Shown here piece by piece: positions 18,319-27,347 of a stretch of 64,000 nt of DNA. Positions within the stretch are counted from its first letter, which is position 1; each line of letters starts with the position of its first letter. A program made the translations under genes and the position numbers. Source of the stretch: Suttonella indologenes. GTDB taxonomy: Bacteria; Pseudomonadota; Gammaproteobacteria; Cardiobacteriales; Cardiobacteriaceae. The stretch covers positions 62,001 through 126,000 of the forward strand of contig NZ_UHIA01000003.1 in NCBI RefSeq assembly GCF_900460215.1, given 5' to 3'. Below the pieces are notes generated by a model. It did no database searches. It was not told where the DNA came from and saw only the letters and a program-made list of their open reading frames with translations.

Positions 18319-19317
18319 TCAAAGCCCAATACCTGATAGCGATTGATGGCGGATAAAATCCCTTAAGCGCGGATAATCAACTGCGCCTTCGGTTGCGGAA
18401 ACGGAAAATAAATTGAAATAAGCCAAGCCATGCCCCAGCTGCAATGTTTCCTGCAAAGGCAGATTCTCATGCAATCCGTACAAAACGCCGCTGCAAAAGG
18501 CATCGCCTGCTCCTAAAGTGCTGACAATTTTGTCTTTTTCCACCCAATAGGAAGGCAGTGCCAAAGAATTGCCCTGCCAATCGCAGGCTGCCGCATATTT
18601 CGGCGAATGCACGACCACCGCCTGCTTCACGCCTAAGCGCATAATGTTTTGCGCCGCCATTATCAAATCTTTTTCCGTAGAAGCCGTCTGCTTCGCGGCG
18701 GTCAAACTTTTCGCCTCGACATCATTAATAATCACAATATCGACATAGGGCAGCACCGGAAGAATCATATCGGTAAAAATCTGCTGATTTTCGACAGAAA
18801 CCAAATCGATGGAAATTAAAAAACCTTTTTCTTTCAGTGTAAGGAGCGTCTCTTTCAATACCGCTACATCCAATAATGCCGGCAGCAGCGGTAAATAGGC
18901 GATATGCGCGATTTTGGCATCACAATCAATCGCCGCCACCGCTTGCGCGTCATAATGCTGCATCGCCCCGATATAGTGGAAAAAAGTACGCTCTCCGTTT
19001 TGACTGTTAATCATCACATCGGTAAATGATGTGGGTAACTCGCTTTCTATGAGCGCGCTTAATGCCACTTTATGTTTTTGCGCTTGCCGCAAAATAAATT
19101 GCCCTTCGCTGTCTTTACCGATAGCGCCGCTTAAAAACAGCGGCAGCTCGGCATCCAGTTTGGCTAAATTGAATAAAACATTGGTGCAGCCGCCGCCGCA
19201 ATGTAGCCCCATCTGCGAAATGGTCGCCAGCATCGTTTCTTTGGGATATTCCGAGATGACTAAGGTACGATCGACTAATAAATTCCCCAGCGCCAGAATT
19301 CCCTTACGTTCCTGCAT
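18319..19317 (-). CDS. PfkB-family carbohydrate kinase
   Basis: 332 residues. N-terminal ALGNLLVDRTLV and GGGCTNVLFNLAKL match the ribokinase fold; the C-terminal signature STLGAGDAFCSGVLYGL carries the catalytic Asp. It is the last gene of the minus-strand sugar operon and overlaps the aldolase gene by 14 bases. Beside a class II aldolase it most likely makes the phosphorylated ketose the aldolase cleaves (tagatose-, fructose- or ribulose-phosphate type); the sugar cannot be fixed from sequence. Confidence 0.88.
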   Translation of the reverse strand: MQERKGILALGNLLVDRTLVISEYPKETMLATISQMGLHCGGGCTNVLFNLAKLDAELPLFLSGAIGKDSEGQFILRQAQKHKVALSALIESELPTSFTDVMINSQNGERTFFHYIGAMQHYDAQAVAAIDCDAKIAHIAYLPLLPALLDVAVLKETLLTLKEKGFLISIDLVSVENQQIFTDMILPVLPYVDIVIINDVEAKSLTAAKQTASTEKDLIMAAQNIMRLGVKQAVVVHSPKYAAACDWQGNSLALPSYWVEKDKIVSTLGAGDAFCSGVLYGLHENLPLQETLQLGHGLAYFNLFSVSATEGAVDYPRLRDFIRHQSLSGIGL

Positions 19318-20188
19318 AATGCTCTGCTTTATTCACGCTGTTGAAAATGTGCATTTGTTCGGCGACCGTTTGGCGAACCGCCTGTTGCATATGCGCCATG
19401 ATAATCAAATATTGATTATATTTTCCGCCGGATTCCGCCGCCTTCATGCTGGCAGCTAAGCTGTCCAATGCCGCCTGCGACATGCCGGTAAAGAAATTGA
19501 TTTTGCAAATGCCAAGTTCGATCGTTTTGCGGAAATCCTCTGCGCTGATGCCCGAACCGCCGTGCAACACCAAAGGAATGCCGACGGCTTTATTGATGTC
19601 TTCCAAACGCTGAAAATCGAGCTTCGGCTCGCCTTTATATTTGCCATGCGTATTGCCAATAGCAACGGCAAGCGCATCAATGCCCGTCTGCTCGACAAAT
19701 GCTTTTGCTTCTTCGACTTTGGTATATAAGGCGGCATCCGCGCTACTTTCCAATGCGCCGCCTTCGTCGCCGCCGACTGCGCCAAGCTCGCCTTCAACAG
19801 AAATATTATAAGGACGGCACAATTCCACCACTTCTCGAGTTTGGCGGATATTGTCTTCATACGGCAATGAAGAGCCGTCAAACATAATCGATGAGAATCC
19901 GCAATCGATTGCCGCTTTAATCGTCGGCAGGGTTAAGCCGTGATCTAAATTCAGGCACACGGGAATGCCGGCTTGATGCGCTTTCTTTTTGATATATTCG
20001 GCAGCCGAAGGCAAATCGATATATTGCAAATGCACTTCCGCCACATTGATAATGACGGGCGATTGCTGCTCTTGAGCGGCGGCAAATACCGCATCGATAA
20101 AGTTCGAATCAATCGCATTAAAGGCGCCTACGGCAAATTTGTGTTCTGCGGCAAGAGCAAGCATATCTTTCAAATTAATCAGCGGCAT
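19304..20188 (-). CDS. Class II ketose-bisphosphate aldolase (FbaA/GatY type)
   Basis: 294 residues, a zinc-dependent aldolase. Landmarks: VGAFNAIDSNFIDAVFAAAQ, the zinc/catalytic segment VCLNLDHGL, GFSSIMFDGSSLPYEDN, SVEGELGAVGGDEGG, AVAIGNTHGKYKG and PLVLHGGSGIS. It cleaves a ketose (bis)phosphate to DHAP plus an aldehyde. It overlaps both neighbours by 10-14 bases, so the isomerase, aldolase and kinase are tightly coupled. The paralogous glycolytic aldolase is not in this window, so specificity could be for fructose-1,6-bisphosphate, tagatose-1,6-bisphosphate or a ketose-1-phosphate. Confidence 0.88.
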   Translation of the reverse strand: MPLINLKDMLALAAEHKFAVGAFNAIDSNFIDAVFAAAQEQQSPVIINVAEVHLQYIDLPSAAEYIKKKAHQAGIPVCLNLDHGLTLPTIKAAIDCGFSSIMFDGSSLPYEDNIRQTREVVELCRPYNISVEGELGAVGGDEGGALESSADAALYTKVEEAKAFVEQTGIDALAVAIGNTHGKYKGEPKLDFQRLEDINKAVGIPLVLHGGSGISAEDFRKTIELGICKINFFTGMSQAALDSLAASMKAAESGGKYNQYLIIMAHMQQAVRQTVAEQMHIFNSVNKAEHYAGT

Positions 20189-20859
20189 AAAAACTCCTTA
20201 TAATCGCTGCAAAGCAAATGGATAGGGGCTTCGTCTTCCTCAATGGCGGAAAAACGTCCCAGCGGATCTAAAAAACGGTTGTCGGTAAGATCGTCGTTCA
20301 CCATCGAGACTTCGCCCGCCAAAACATTGCCCTCTTCCGCCCAAAAGCTGTGATAAAGCGTAGGCGGCAGACAAATGCTCTGTCTGGGATGCAGGCGGAT
20401 TTTGTCGCCGGCGGCAATTTGCCGTCTTTCGCCGTCTATGCTGACTTCAATGGCACATACCTCGTCCAATAAATCCGTGATTTCATCGCGCTTATATAAT
20501 TGCAGGCTTAAAACGCCGCCGCCCCGATTGATAATATCTTCCATTTTTTTCCAATGGTAATGCATCGGCGTAACTTGATTTTGCTTGACCAGCATAATTT
20601 TTTCGGCATAGGGTTTGCCGTTTTTTTCAGATTGATTGCGCAAAGTAAACAGGGTTAATCCTGTTTGCGCAAAATTGCCCAAATTAAAATCGGTCACATC
20701 CCAGCCCAAATTGGATTTCAATATTTCCGCATACGGCTCTAAGGAAAATGTCTGCCAGTCTTTTGCAGAAAATTCGGCAAATTTCGGCAAGGAAAAACGG
20801 TATTGCGCCATGATTTGCTTGGCGTCTTTAATTGCCTGATTGATTTCGGAGCGTTTCAT
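20179..20859 (-). CDS. D-lyxose ketol-isomerase
   Basis: 226 residues, strongly resembling the cupin-fold D-lyxose isomerase of E. coli O157 and Providencia. These manganese enzymes interconvert D-lyxose/D-xylulose and also D-mannose/D-fructose. Metal ligands are in TPMHYHWKKMEDIINRGGG and the C-terminal ICLPPTLYHSFWAEEG; the tail FLDPLGRFSAIEEDEAP is also conserved. The start codon and Shine-Dalgarno (AAGGAAATTTTGATG) belong to a three-copy structured repeat. Xylulose made here would feed the xylulokinase at 27.3 kb. Confidence 0.92.
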   Translation of the reverse strand: MKRSEINQAIKDAKQIMAQYRFSLPKFAEFSAKDWQTFSLEPYAEILKSNLGWDVTDFNLGNFAQTGLTLFTLRNQSEKNGKPYAEKIMLVKQNQVTPMHYHWKKMEDIINRGGGVLSLQLYKRDEITDLLDEVCAIEVSIDGERRQIAAGDKIRLHPRQSICLPPTLYHSFWAEEGNVLAGEVSMVNDDLTDNRFLDPLGRFSAIEEDEAPIHLLCSDYKEFLCR

Positions 20860-20990
20860 CAAAATTTCCTTACTGGTTGAAACCCCTCCCTTTTTTAGGG
20901 AGGATAATCTTGTGGGAGAGGTGTAACCTCTTCCAATTCAGGGCAACACGTAGAGCGACGCTTTATGTGTCGCTCTGTGTGTTGAAACAT
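20857..20990 (-). repeat. Three-hairpin leader repeat, copy A (upstream of D-lyxose isomerase)
   Basis: About 134 bases, read on the minus strand. Hairpin 1: CAACACACAGAGCGAC pairs with GTCGCTCTACGTGTTG. Hairpin 2: AGAGGT/ACCTCT. Hairpin 3: CCTCCC/GGGAGG. The sequence then ends CAGTAAGGAAATTTTGATG, supplying the ribosome site and ATG of the isomerase. Copies at 46866-46995 and 48848-48977 are nearly identical. Confidence 0.9.
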
Positions 20991-21004
20991 TCTTATCTCC
21001 TGTA

Positions 21005-21092
21005 AAGGAATGTTTCCGTCTGTTTTTCGGCAACACATTCCTTATTTACTGTTTGATTGCATCGTTAAGCCGTTGCACAAGGCAACGGCTTA
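21005..21092 (-). other. Intergenic hairpins downstream of the sugar-binding protein gene
   Basis: Two inverted repeats follow the binding-protein stop. TAAGCCGTTGC/GCAACGGCTTA (21066-21092, 11-base arms, loop of five) and AAGGAATGT/ACATTCCTT (ends near 21013-21042). Neither has a strong T run on the minus strand. They may stabilise the upstream transcript 3' end, raising binding-protein levels over downstream enzymes. Confidence 0.55.
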
Positions 21093-21103
21093 TACTTTGC
21101 AGC

Positions 21104-22033
21104 TTATTTTACTGTCCAGCCTTTGTAATCTTTGATGTTATCGCGATTAATTAAGGTCACCGGAATCAAGACGGGTTTTTCCGGCGCCGCTTTGCCTTGC
21201 AAAATATCGTAGCCGATTTGCACCGCTTCCGCCGCCATGACTTGCGGATCTTGTGCCGGCGTGCCTTTGAACAAACTGTCCGCCTGCTTCAAAGCATCTT
21301 CGCCGTCAGGAGAGCCGTCCACGCCCATAATGAAAAACTCTTTGCGTTGTGCCTGTTTCGCCGCCAAGTCCGCGCCGATAGCGGTCGGGTCGTTGATGGC
21401 AAATACCGCATCGATTTTCGGATGGGCGATAAGCAAAGAAGTCATCACTTCCAAACCGCCTTCACGGCTGCCTTTCGCATTTTGATTATGGGACAAGAGA
21501 TTGATGTCTTTATGTTTTGCCAAGACATCCATACAGCCTTGTACGCGGTCTTGCACGGCAGATACCGGCGGGCCGTTGATAATCACCACATTGCCTTTGG
21601 CATTGATGGTATCCACAATCGTTTGACAAGCGATTTCGCCTGCTTGGTAATTGTTAGATGTTACGGTGGCATCCGCGCCGTCAGCCGCCACATCCACCGC
21701 AACCACAACAATGCCGGCATCGCGCGCCCGCTTCACCGCAGGACCGATGCCTTTGGAATCCGCCGCATTCAGAATAATCATATCAGTTTTGGCGGCAATG
21801 AAATTATCGATTTGCGCTACTTGCTGACCTAAATCGTAGCCGCTGGAAACCGAGGTGACATTCACTTTGTCGCCCGCCAATTCTTTGGCTTTCAACTCTG
21901 CTCCTTTTGCGATTTGCACGAAGAACGGATTAGCCAAATCGCCCACGGTTACCCCGATGGATGTTAACTCTTTCGCTTGTGCAAAAGGCGCGGCAGCGAG
22001 CATGACAGAGATGACTAAGGTTTTTAATTGCAT
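21104..22033 (-). CDS. Ribose-type ABC transporter sugar-binding protein
   Basis: A 309-residue periplasmic binding protein of the RbsB family with a Sec signal (MQLKTLVISVMLAAAPFAQA). Family features are IGVTVGDLANPFFVQIAKGAE, MIILNAADSKGIGPAVKRA, VVAVDVAADGADATVTSNN and FAINDPTAIGADLAAKQ. It is third in an operon after the ATPase and permease genes. The isomerase downstream suggests a pentose such as D-lyxose or D-xylose, or a hexose, as ligand, but sequence alone does not decide it. Confidence 0.93.
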   Translation of the reverse strand: MQLKTLVISVMLAAAPFAQAKELTSIGVTVGDLANPFFVQIAKGAELKAKELAGDKVNVTSVSSGYDLGQQVAQIDNFIAAKTDMIILNAADSKGIGPAVKRARDAGIVVVAVDVAADGADATVTSNNYQAGEIACQTIVDTINAKGNVVIINGPPVSAVQDRVQGCMDVLAKHKDINLLSHNQNAKGSREGGLEVMTSLLIAHPKIDAVFAINDPTAIGADLAAKQAQRKEFFIMGVDGSPDGEDALKQADSLFKGTPAQDPQVMAAEAVQIGYDILQGKAAPEKPVLIPVTLINRDNIKDYKGWTVK

Positions 22034-22067
22034 ACAGAATCTCCTGTTGAGAGTAGTTAAAAAAGTG

Positions 22068-23039
22068 CTAATTTGATTTGCGCGTACGGTATTTGTCGAT
22101 TAATACCGCCACGATAATCACAGCACCCTTAATAACGAGTTGCCAAAAATAGGACACGCCCATCAATGTCATTCCGTTATTCAATGTCGCGATAATCAGG
22201 GCGCCGACTAAGGTGCCTGTAATCGTGCCGATACCGCCGACAAAACTCGTACCGCCCAAAATGACGGCAGCAATCGCATCCAATTCATAACCGACGCCAA
22301 GATTTCCGTTAGCGCTGTACAAACGCGAAGCGCTCATCACGCCGCCCAAGCCGGACAATAAACCGCTGGCGGCATAAACGAAAATCAGGACGAAGGAAAC
22401 TTTAACTCCTGTCAGACGGGCAGCCTGCAAATTGCCGCCGACCGCATAAATATGTGTGCCCAAGGTGGTGCGGCGCAGAATAAACCAACAGACCGCAATC
22501 ACGGCAAAAGCGATAATCACCAACCAAGGCATCGAACCGAGATAACCGTTGCCAATCCAAGCAAAAGCGATATTGGAATTAATGACTGTGGTGCCATCCG
22601 CCGCCAAATAAGCGAAGCCACGCAGCGCGGTATAAGTGCCGAGCGTCACGATGAAAGGCGGCAATCCGGCATAGGCCACTAACAAACCGTTAAACACCCC
22701 CATACCCAAACCGGCGAGCAAAGCAATCGGAACGGCAAAATGCGCGATGGCGGGATTTAAAGAACTCACCAACGCCAAAACGGCGGTAACGCCTAATATC
22801 GAACCTACGGACAAATCGATACCGCCGGTTAAAATCACGAAAGTCATGCCTGCCGCCAAAACGATATTAATCGATGCCTGCCGCGTAATATTCATGATAT
22901 TGGCTTCGGTCATAAAATTCGGCGCGATAAAAGAAAAAACCACCACAATCAGCACCAGCACAGGCAAAATACCCATGGCTTGCATGGCATCGGCTAAGAC
23001 CGACTTTTTCAAACTTGGTTTCGCGGCAACATTGTCCAT
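22068..23039 (-). CDS. Ribose-type ABC transporter permease
   Basis: A 323-residue hydrophobic permease of the RbsC/XylH/AraH family. It has the conserved FVILTGGIDLSVGSILG loop near the N-terminus, GLPPFIVTLGT and a late LGGTSFVGGIGTITGT segment. About nine to ten membrane helices are apparent. It presumably forms a homodimeric channel with the duplicated ATPase encoded just upstream. Gaps of 21 and 34 bases to its neighbours are consistent with one operon. Confidence 0.94.
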   Translation of the reverse strand: MDNVAAKPSLKKSVLADAMQAMGILPVLVLIVVVFSFIAPNFMTEANIMNITRQASINIVLAAGMTFVILTGGIDLSVGSILGVTAVLALVSSLNPAIAHFAVPIALLAGLGMGVFNGLLVAYAGLPPFIVTLGTYTALRGFAYLAADGTTVINSNIAFAWIGNGYLGSMPWLVIIAFAVIAVCWFILRRTTLGTHIYAVGGNLQAARLTGVKVSFVLIFVYAASGLLSGLGGVMSASRLYSANGNLGVGYELDAIAAVILGGTSFVGGIGTITGTLVGALIIATLNNGMTLMGVSYFWQLVIKGAVIIVAVLIDKYRTRKSN

Positions 23040-23060
23040 TTTTTACTCCTTACTGCAAAA

Positions 23061-24599
23061 TTAGATGTTTACACCACAAGCCAGCGCCATGATGTGTTCT
23101 TGCTTAATATCCTGCCCGGCGACTTCGCCCGCAATTTCCCCTTCGCGCATCACGTAAACACGGTCGCTCATGCCTACGATTTCAGGCAACTCGCTGGAAA
23201 TCATCAAAATTGCCACACCCTGCTTCGCCATTTCGGTCATCATTTTATAAATCTCGCTTTTCGCCCCCACATCTACGCCGCGCGTCGGTTCATCCAAAAT
23301 AAACAGTTTCGGCTGAATCGCCATCCAGCGGGACAAGAGAACTTTTTGCTGATTGCCGCCGGACAAACCGCTCACCTCCACATTGGCATTGGGTACGCGG
23401 ATATGCAGATTATTGATCGCCTGCTCGGTATCCTGTTTGCCCTTTTTCTGATTGACAATCATCATAGTGGCATCGCGTTCCAGCGTAGCGATAATCACAT
23501 TTTTAAACACGTTCATATCAAGGAACAAACCTTCTTCTTTGCGGTTTTCAGGTAATAAGGCGACACGTTGGGCAATCGCATCCCGCGGCGATTTAAAGCG
23601 GATTTCCGCGCCATTGAGATAGATTTTGCCCTGCGTCGGTTGGCTTGCTCCAAAAAGCAAATGCGCCAATTCCGAACGTCCGGCACCGATCAAGCCCGAC
23701 AAACCGACAATCTCGCCGGCTTTGACCGTCAGCGACGCATTTTTGACTTTCTTGCCGTCGCCGAGATTTTCGATGCGAATCACTTCTTCGCCCGCCGGCA
23801 CTTTTTCCTTATTGAACAAATCCGTCAAAGGACGCCCTACCATCATCTGTACAAGCGTGTTGGAATTCAGGTTTTCGCGCACCAAAGAACCGACATATTT
23901 GCCGTCGCGCAGCACGCTGACCCTATCCGCCAGCTCGTAGATTTCCGCCATGCGGTGGCTGATATAAATAATCGCCAAACCTTCGGAACGCAGCTTTTTA
24001 ATCAATGCGAAGAGCTTTTCGGTTTCGCGGGAAGACAGCGCCGCCGTCGGCTCGTCCATGACCAAAATACGGCTTTTACGGTGCAAAGCGCGGGCAATTT
24101 CTACTTGCTGCTGCTCAGCAATCGTTAAAGAAGAGACTTTCTGATGCGCAAAAAATTGCGCCCCCAAACGGTCTAAAACCTCTTGGGACTCTGCCTCCAT
24201 CTGTTTGCGGTTTAAGCCGAACAGCGTTTTGATTTCGCGCCCCAAGAAAATATTCTCGGCAACCGTCAAATTCGGCGACAGATGAATTTCCTGATAAATG
24301 AGGGTAATGCCCGCACGAATTGCATCTTTGGGCGAAGCAATCGGAAAAATCTCCCCGCCAATCTTAATTTCGCCCGAAGTGGCGACATAGGCGCCGGCGA
24401 GAATCTTCATCAGCGTACTTTTGCCCGCGCCGTTTTCCCCCATCAAGGCATGGATTTCGCCCGAATAAACATCTAAATCGACCGCTTGCAAAGCATAAAA
24501 ATCTCCGAAACGCTTGGCAATTTGGCGCATTTCCAATAAGGGTGCGCTACCGTTCATCGGGGCGCTATCGTTGGCGATAGAATTAACGGCGTCTTCCAT
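23061..24599 (-). CDS. Sugar ABC transporter ATP-binding protein (tandem NBD)
   Basis: 512 residues with two nucleotide-binding domains, as in RbsA/XylG/MglA. The first has GENGAGKST, signature LTIAEQQQVEIARAL and ILVMDEPTAALS. The second has the degenerate Walker A GLIGAGRSE, signature LSGGNQQKVLLSRW and LFILDEPTRGVDVGAK. It is first in the operon, reading away from the hybrid-kinase gene across a 141-base regulatory gap containing an inverted repeat. Annotators often call such proteins ribose or xylose importers; the ligand is undetermined. Confidence 0.94.
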   Translation of the reverse strand: MEDAVNSIANDSAPMNGSAPLLEMRQIAKRFGDFYALQAVDLDVYSGEIHALMGENGAGKSTLMKILAGAYVATSGEIKIGGEIFPIASPKDAIRAGITLIYQEIHLSPNLTVAENIFLGREIKTLFGLNRKQMEAESQEVLDRLGAQFFAHQKVSSLTIAEQQQVEIARALHRKSRILVMDEPTAALSSRETEKLFALIKKLRSEGLAIIYISHRMAEIYELADRVSVLRDGKYVGSLVRENLNSNTLVQMMVGRPLTDLFNKEKVPAGEEVIRIENLGDGKKVKNASLTVKAGEIVGLSGLIGAGRSELAHLLFGASQPTQGKIYLNGAEIRFKSPRDAIAQRVALLPENRKEEGLFLDMNVFKNVIIATLERDATMMIVNQKKGKQDTEQAINNLHIRVPNANVEVSGLSGGNQQKVLLSRWMAIQPKLFILDEPTRGVDVGAKSEIYKMMTEMAKQGVAILMISSELPEIVGMSDRVYVMREGEIAGEVAGQDIKQEHIMALACGVNI

Positions 24600-24649
24600 G
24601 CTTAATGTCCCTCAAGGCTATTTGATGGACGCCCAGTAAAACACAGCTT

Positions 24650-24681
24650 TATGAACAGAAAATGTTAAACATCCGTTCATA
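24650..24681. promoter_or_regulatory. Inverted-repeat operator between divergent ABC and kinase genes
   Basis: TATGAACAGA and TCCGTTCATA face each other across 12 bases (9 of 10 positions pair). Arm centres are about 22 bases apart, two helical turns, as expected for a dimeric regulator. The site lies ~50 bases before the ABC operon and ~60 before the kinase gene. The response regulator at 17.6 kb is the obvious candidate to bind it. Confidence 0.6.
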
Positions 24682-24740
24682 TTTGTCATAATCCGCCGAG
24701 CGACAAGGCTTAGAATCCAAGAAAACACTATGGCGAAAAA

Positions 24741-27347
24741 ATGATGCAAACACCCCGCTTCTCTAAAAAAACCTACAGCGTAAAACTGCGCCTCATCGCT
24801 TTTGTGGCGCTGGCGGTGCTACTCGTAAGCTCTATCAGCATCATGTCAGCGGCAGGGCTTCATTCCACCTACCATTCCCTGTCTAATTTGCGTGAACGCT
24901 CCCTCAGCCAAATGTTCTTATCGATGACCCTCGGAGTAAAAATCACGCAAATCTCCACTTACGCCAACAGGCTGCGCGAAACGGTACGCGCTTTGGAATA
25001 CCAAGAAGCATCGGCACAACTGGCATCGCATTTGCAGCAAGTGCATCAATATCTGGAAGAAGGCAGGCAGTACGGCGAAGTGGAACAAAGCCAATTTGCC
25101 GATATCATTCATTCCCTTGAATTGCTGGAAAACAGCGTACAAGATTTATTGCAGCAGACTCATCAGCGCCATGTCTTAAACACCACCATCATCAGCAAAC
25201 TCAATCAATCCCTGCTGTATTTGGAACACATCAAGCGCTTGGAAAAACGCAGCGCCTCTGCTCTGCCCGAAATCTCGCACCATACCGCTGCTTCGGCAGC
25301 CGCATCGCCGTTTAGCCAAATTCAAACCCTGATAGAAACCGCCACCAAAGGTTCGTTTTCATCCGAAACCTTCATTGCCATCCACTCGGTCTTTAATTTT
25401 CTGCCCGAACAAAAACAACCCGATATTCAGCAGGAATGGCAAAAAATAGAACAGGAATTTGCCCACATTATTCAAGCCGCCTACCAATTGGAAGCCATCA
25501 ACCAGCGGATTCAGTTTCTGACTTTCCAAATCGATTTTCTGGTCGCCAAAATTGATGGCGACTACAGCCGTCTGGCACAGGATAAAATCATACAAGTAAA
25601 TGAAAATTCAAAACAAATTCAAACCGCACTATCCAAGCAAATTGTCTTAATCCTGCTGACCGCACTGTTTACCATTGCGCTGATATGTATTCTGGGCGGC
25701 TATATTTATCATCTATTCGGCAACCGCCTATATTCCATTACCCAAGCCCTGACCCGTTTATCGCAAGGCGATAAAGCCATACAAGTGCCGCAGCAGCAGC
25801 GTCAAGATGAAATCGGCGAATTGGCGCGGGCATTTTATATTTTCCAGCAAAATGTGCTGAAACTGGACCATGCCGATGCCCTCTTAAAAGAGAAAAGCGA
25901 ATTGCTGGAACGCACCTTCTTCGCCATGCGCGACGGTTTGGCGATTTTCAATCCGCAAGACGAGCTGATTTCCTACAACCGCCAATTCATCGAATTGCTG
26001 CATTTGGATACCGAACAAATCGCTATGAACTTCTCACAACTGGCGGCTTTTTTGCAGCAACAGCAAGGCAGCATTTACGGCAGCGGACAAGTGCTGAACG
26101 AAGATGCGCTGCGCGAAATCCGCAGCGAGCAGGAACCGCTGGAAATCGACTATAAACAGCAGATTTTGGAATGGCGGATTAGCGCCCTGCAAGATGGCGG
26201 CTTGGTCGCGTTTTTAATTGACCGCACCCAGCGCAAAAAATTGGAACTCGATTTGGCGCATAGTCAGAAAATGCGCAGCATCGGGCATTTAACCGGCGGT
26301 ATCGCGCATGATTTCAATAATTTACTAGCCGTCATCATCGGCAATTTAGACCTCATTGACGCCGGCAGCCTCAGCGAAAAACAGAGAAAACGTCTGCAAC
26401 GCGCCTTAAAAGCGGCGGAAAACAGCGCCACGCTTACCCAACGCCTCTTAGCCTATGCCCGCAAACAACCATTAAACCCCAGCGCTTTGGACATCGACCG
26501 CCTGCTGCTGGAATTTTCCGATTTTATGAAACACAGCCTGCCGCCAAGCATTAAGCTGAATTTGCACCTCGACGAACATTTGCCGCCCGTATATATGGAC
26601 AAAAACCAACTGGAAACCGCCCTAGTCAATCTGCTGCTCAATGCCAAAGACGCCTTGAACGGCGAAGGCGAAATCCTAATCCGCACGCAAGAACGCCTCA
26701 TTCAGCGCACCCACAAAAGCGAACAGATGATTCAGCTTTCCATCAGCGATAACGGCTGCGGCATGGACAGCGACACCTTATCGCATATTTTTGAACCCTT
26801 TTTTACCACCAAGCAAAACGGCAAAGGCAGCGGCCTAGGTCTATCTATGGTCTACGGCTTTATCCGCCAGTCCAAAGGGCGAGTGGAAGTAGAATCTGCA
26901 TTAGGCATCGGTACAAGCATTCATCTGCAATTGCCTATCGCTGCGCAAGCGCCGCATTTAGCCGCGCAAAGCCTCAAAGAACAGGTGGCGGAAGAAAAAA
27001 CAGCCGCCCTATTATTGATAGAAGACCAAGCCGAATTGCGAGAAATCTTGCAAGAACAACTCAATCAAAGCGGTTATCGCACGATAAGCGTAGAAAATGC
27101 CGAGCAGGCATTGGCATATTTGCAGCATTGCCATTCGCCGCCGGACTACATCCTCTCCGATATCGTCCTCAACGGAAAAATGACGGGCATCGATTTGACC
27201 AATCAACTCAAATCCGAAATGCCGTCAATCAAAATACTCTTAATGACCGGCAACCACACCCGATACATCAGCCAGCTCAGCGAGTTTGCACTTATCAATA
27301 AACCCTTCAAACAAGAAGACTTATTGATACGTTTGCGCCGCCTATAA
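24741..27347 (+). CDS. Hybrid sensor histidine kinase
   Basis: 868 residues. TM helix 1 (~16-38), a ~255-residue periplasmic helical sensor, TM helix 2 (~297-317), HAMP (~320-370), a PAS-like domain (~385-500), HisKA with His in GGIAHDFNNLLAVIIGN (~525), HATPase (NLLLNAKDAL, ISDNGCGMD, GKGSGLGLSMVYGF), and a C-terminal receiver with Asp in YILSDIVLNGKMTG and Lys in ALINKPF. There is no Hpt domain, so relay to the 17.6-kb regulator would need direct transfer or an unlinked Hpt. It is divergent from the sugar ABC operon and overlaps the xylulokinase stop by 6 bases tail to tail. Confidence 0.92.
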   Translation: MMQTPRFSKKTYSVKLRLIAFVALAVLLVSSISIMSAAGLHSTYHSLSNLRERSLSQMFLSMTLGVKITQISTYANRLRETVRALEYQEASAQLASHLQQVHQYLEEGRQYGEVEQSQFADIIHSLELLENSVQDLLQQTHQRHVLNTTIISKLNQSLLYLEHIKRLEKRSASALPEISHHTAASAAASPFSQIQTLIETATKGSFSSETFIAIHSVFNFLPEQKQPDIQQEWQKIEQEFAHIIQAAYQLEAINQRIQFLTFQIDFLVAKIDGDYSRLAQDKIIQVNENSKQIQTALSKQIVLILLTALFTIALICILGGYIYHLFGNRLYSITQALTRLSQGDKAIQVPQQQRQDEIGELARAFYIFQQNVLKLDHADALLKEKSELLERTFFAMRDGLAIFNPQDELISYNRQFIELLHLDTEQIAMNFSQLAAFLQQQQGSIYGSGQVLNEDALREIRSEQEPLEIDYKQQILEWRISALQDGGLVAFLIDRTQRKKLELDLAHSQKMRSIGHLTGGIAHDFNNLLAVIIGNLDLIDAGSLSEKQRKRLQRALKAAENSATLTQRLLAYARKQPLNPSALDIDRLLLEFSDFMKHSLPPSIKLNLHLDEHLPPVYMDKNQLETALVNLLLNAKDALNGEGEILIRTQERLIQRTHKSEQMIQLSISDNGCGMDSDTLSHIFEPFFTTKQNGKGSGLGLSMVYGFIRQSKGRVEVESALGIGTSIHLQLPIAAQAPHLAAQSLKEQVAEEKTAALLLIEDQAELREILQEQLNQSGYRTISVENAEQALAYLQHCHSPPDYILSDIVLNGKMTGIDLTNQLKSEMPSIKILLMTGNHTRYISQLSEFALINKPFKQEDLLIRLRRL

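Noticed and set aside
21197..21832. A 211-codon plus-strand frame opposite the sugar-binding protein gene
   Set aside because: Low-complexity His/Arg-rich product, wholly antisense to a confident gene.
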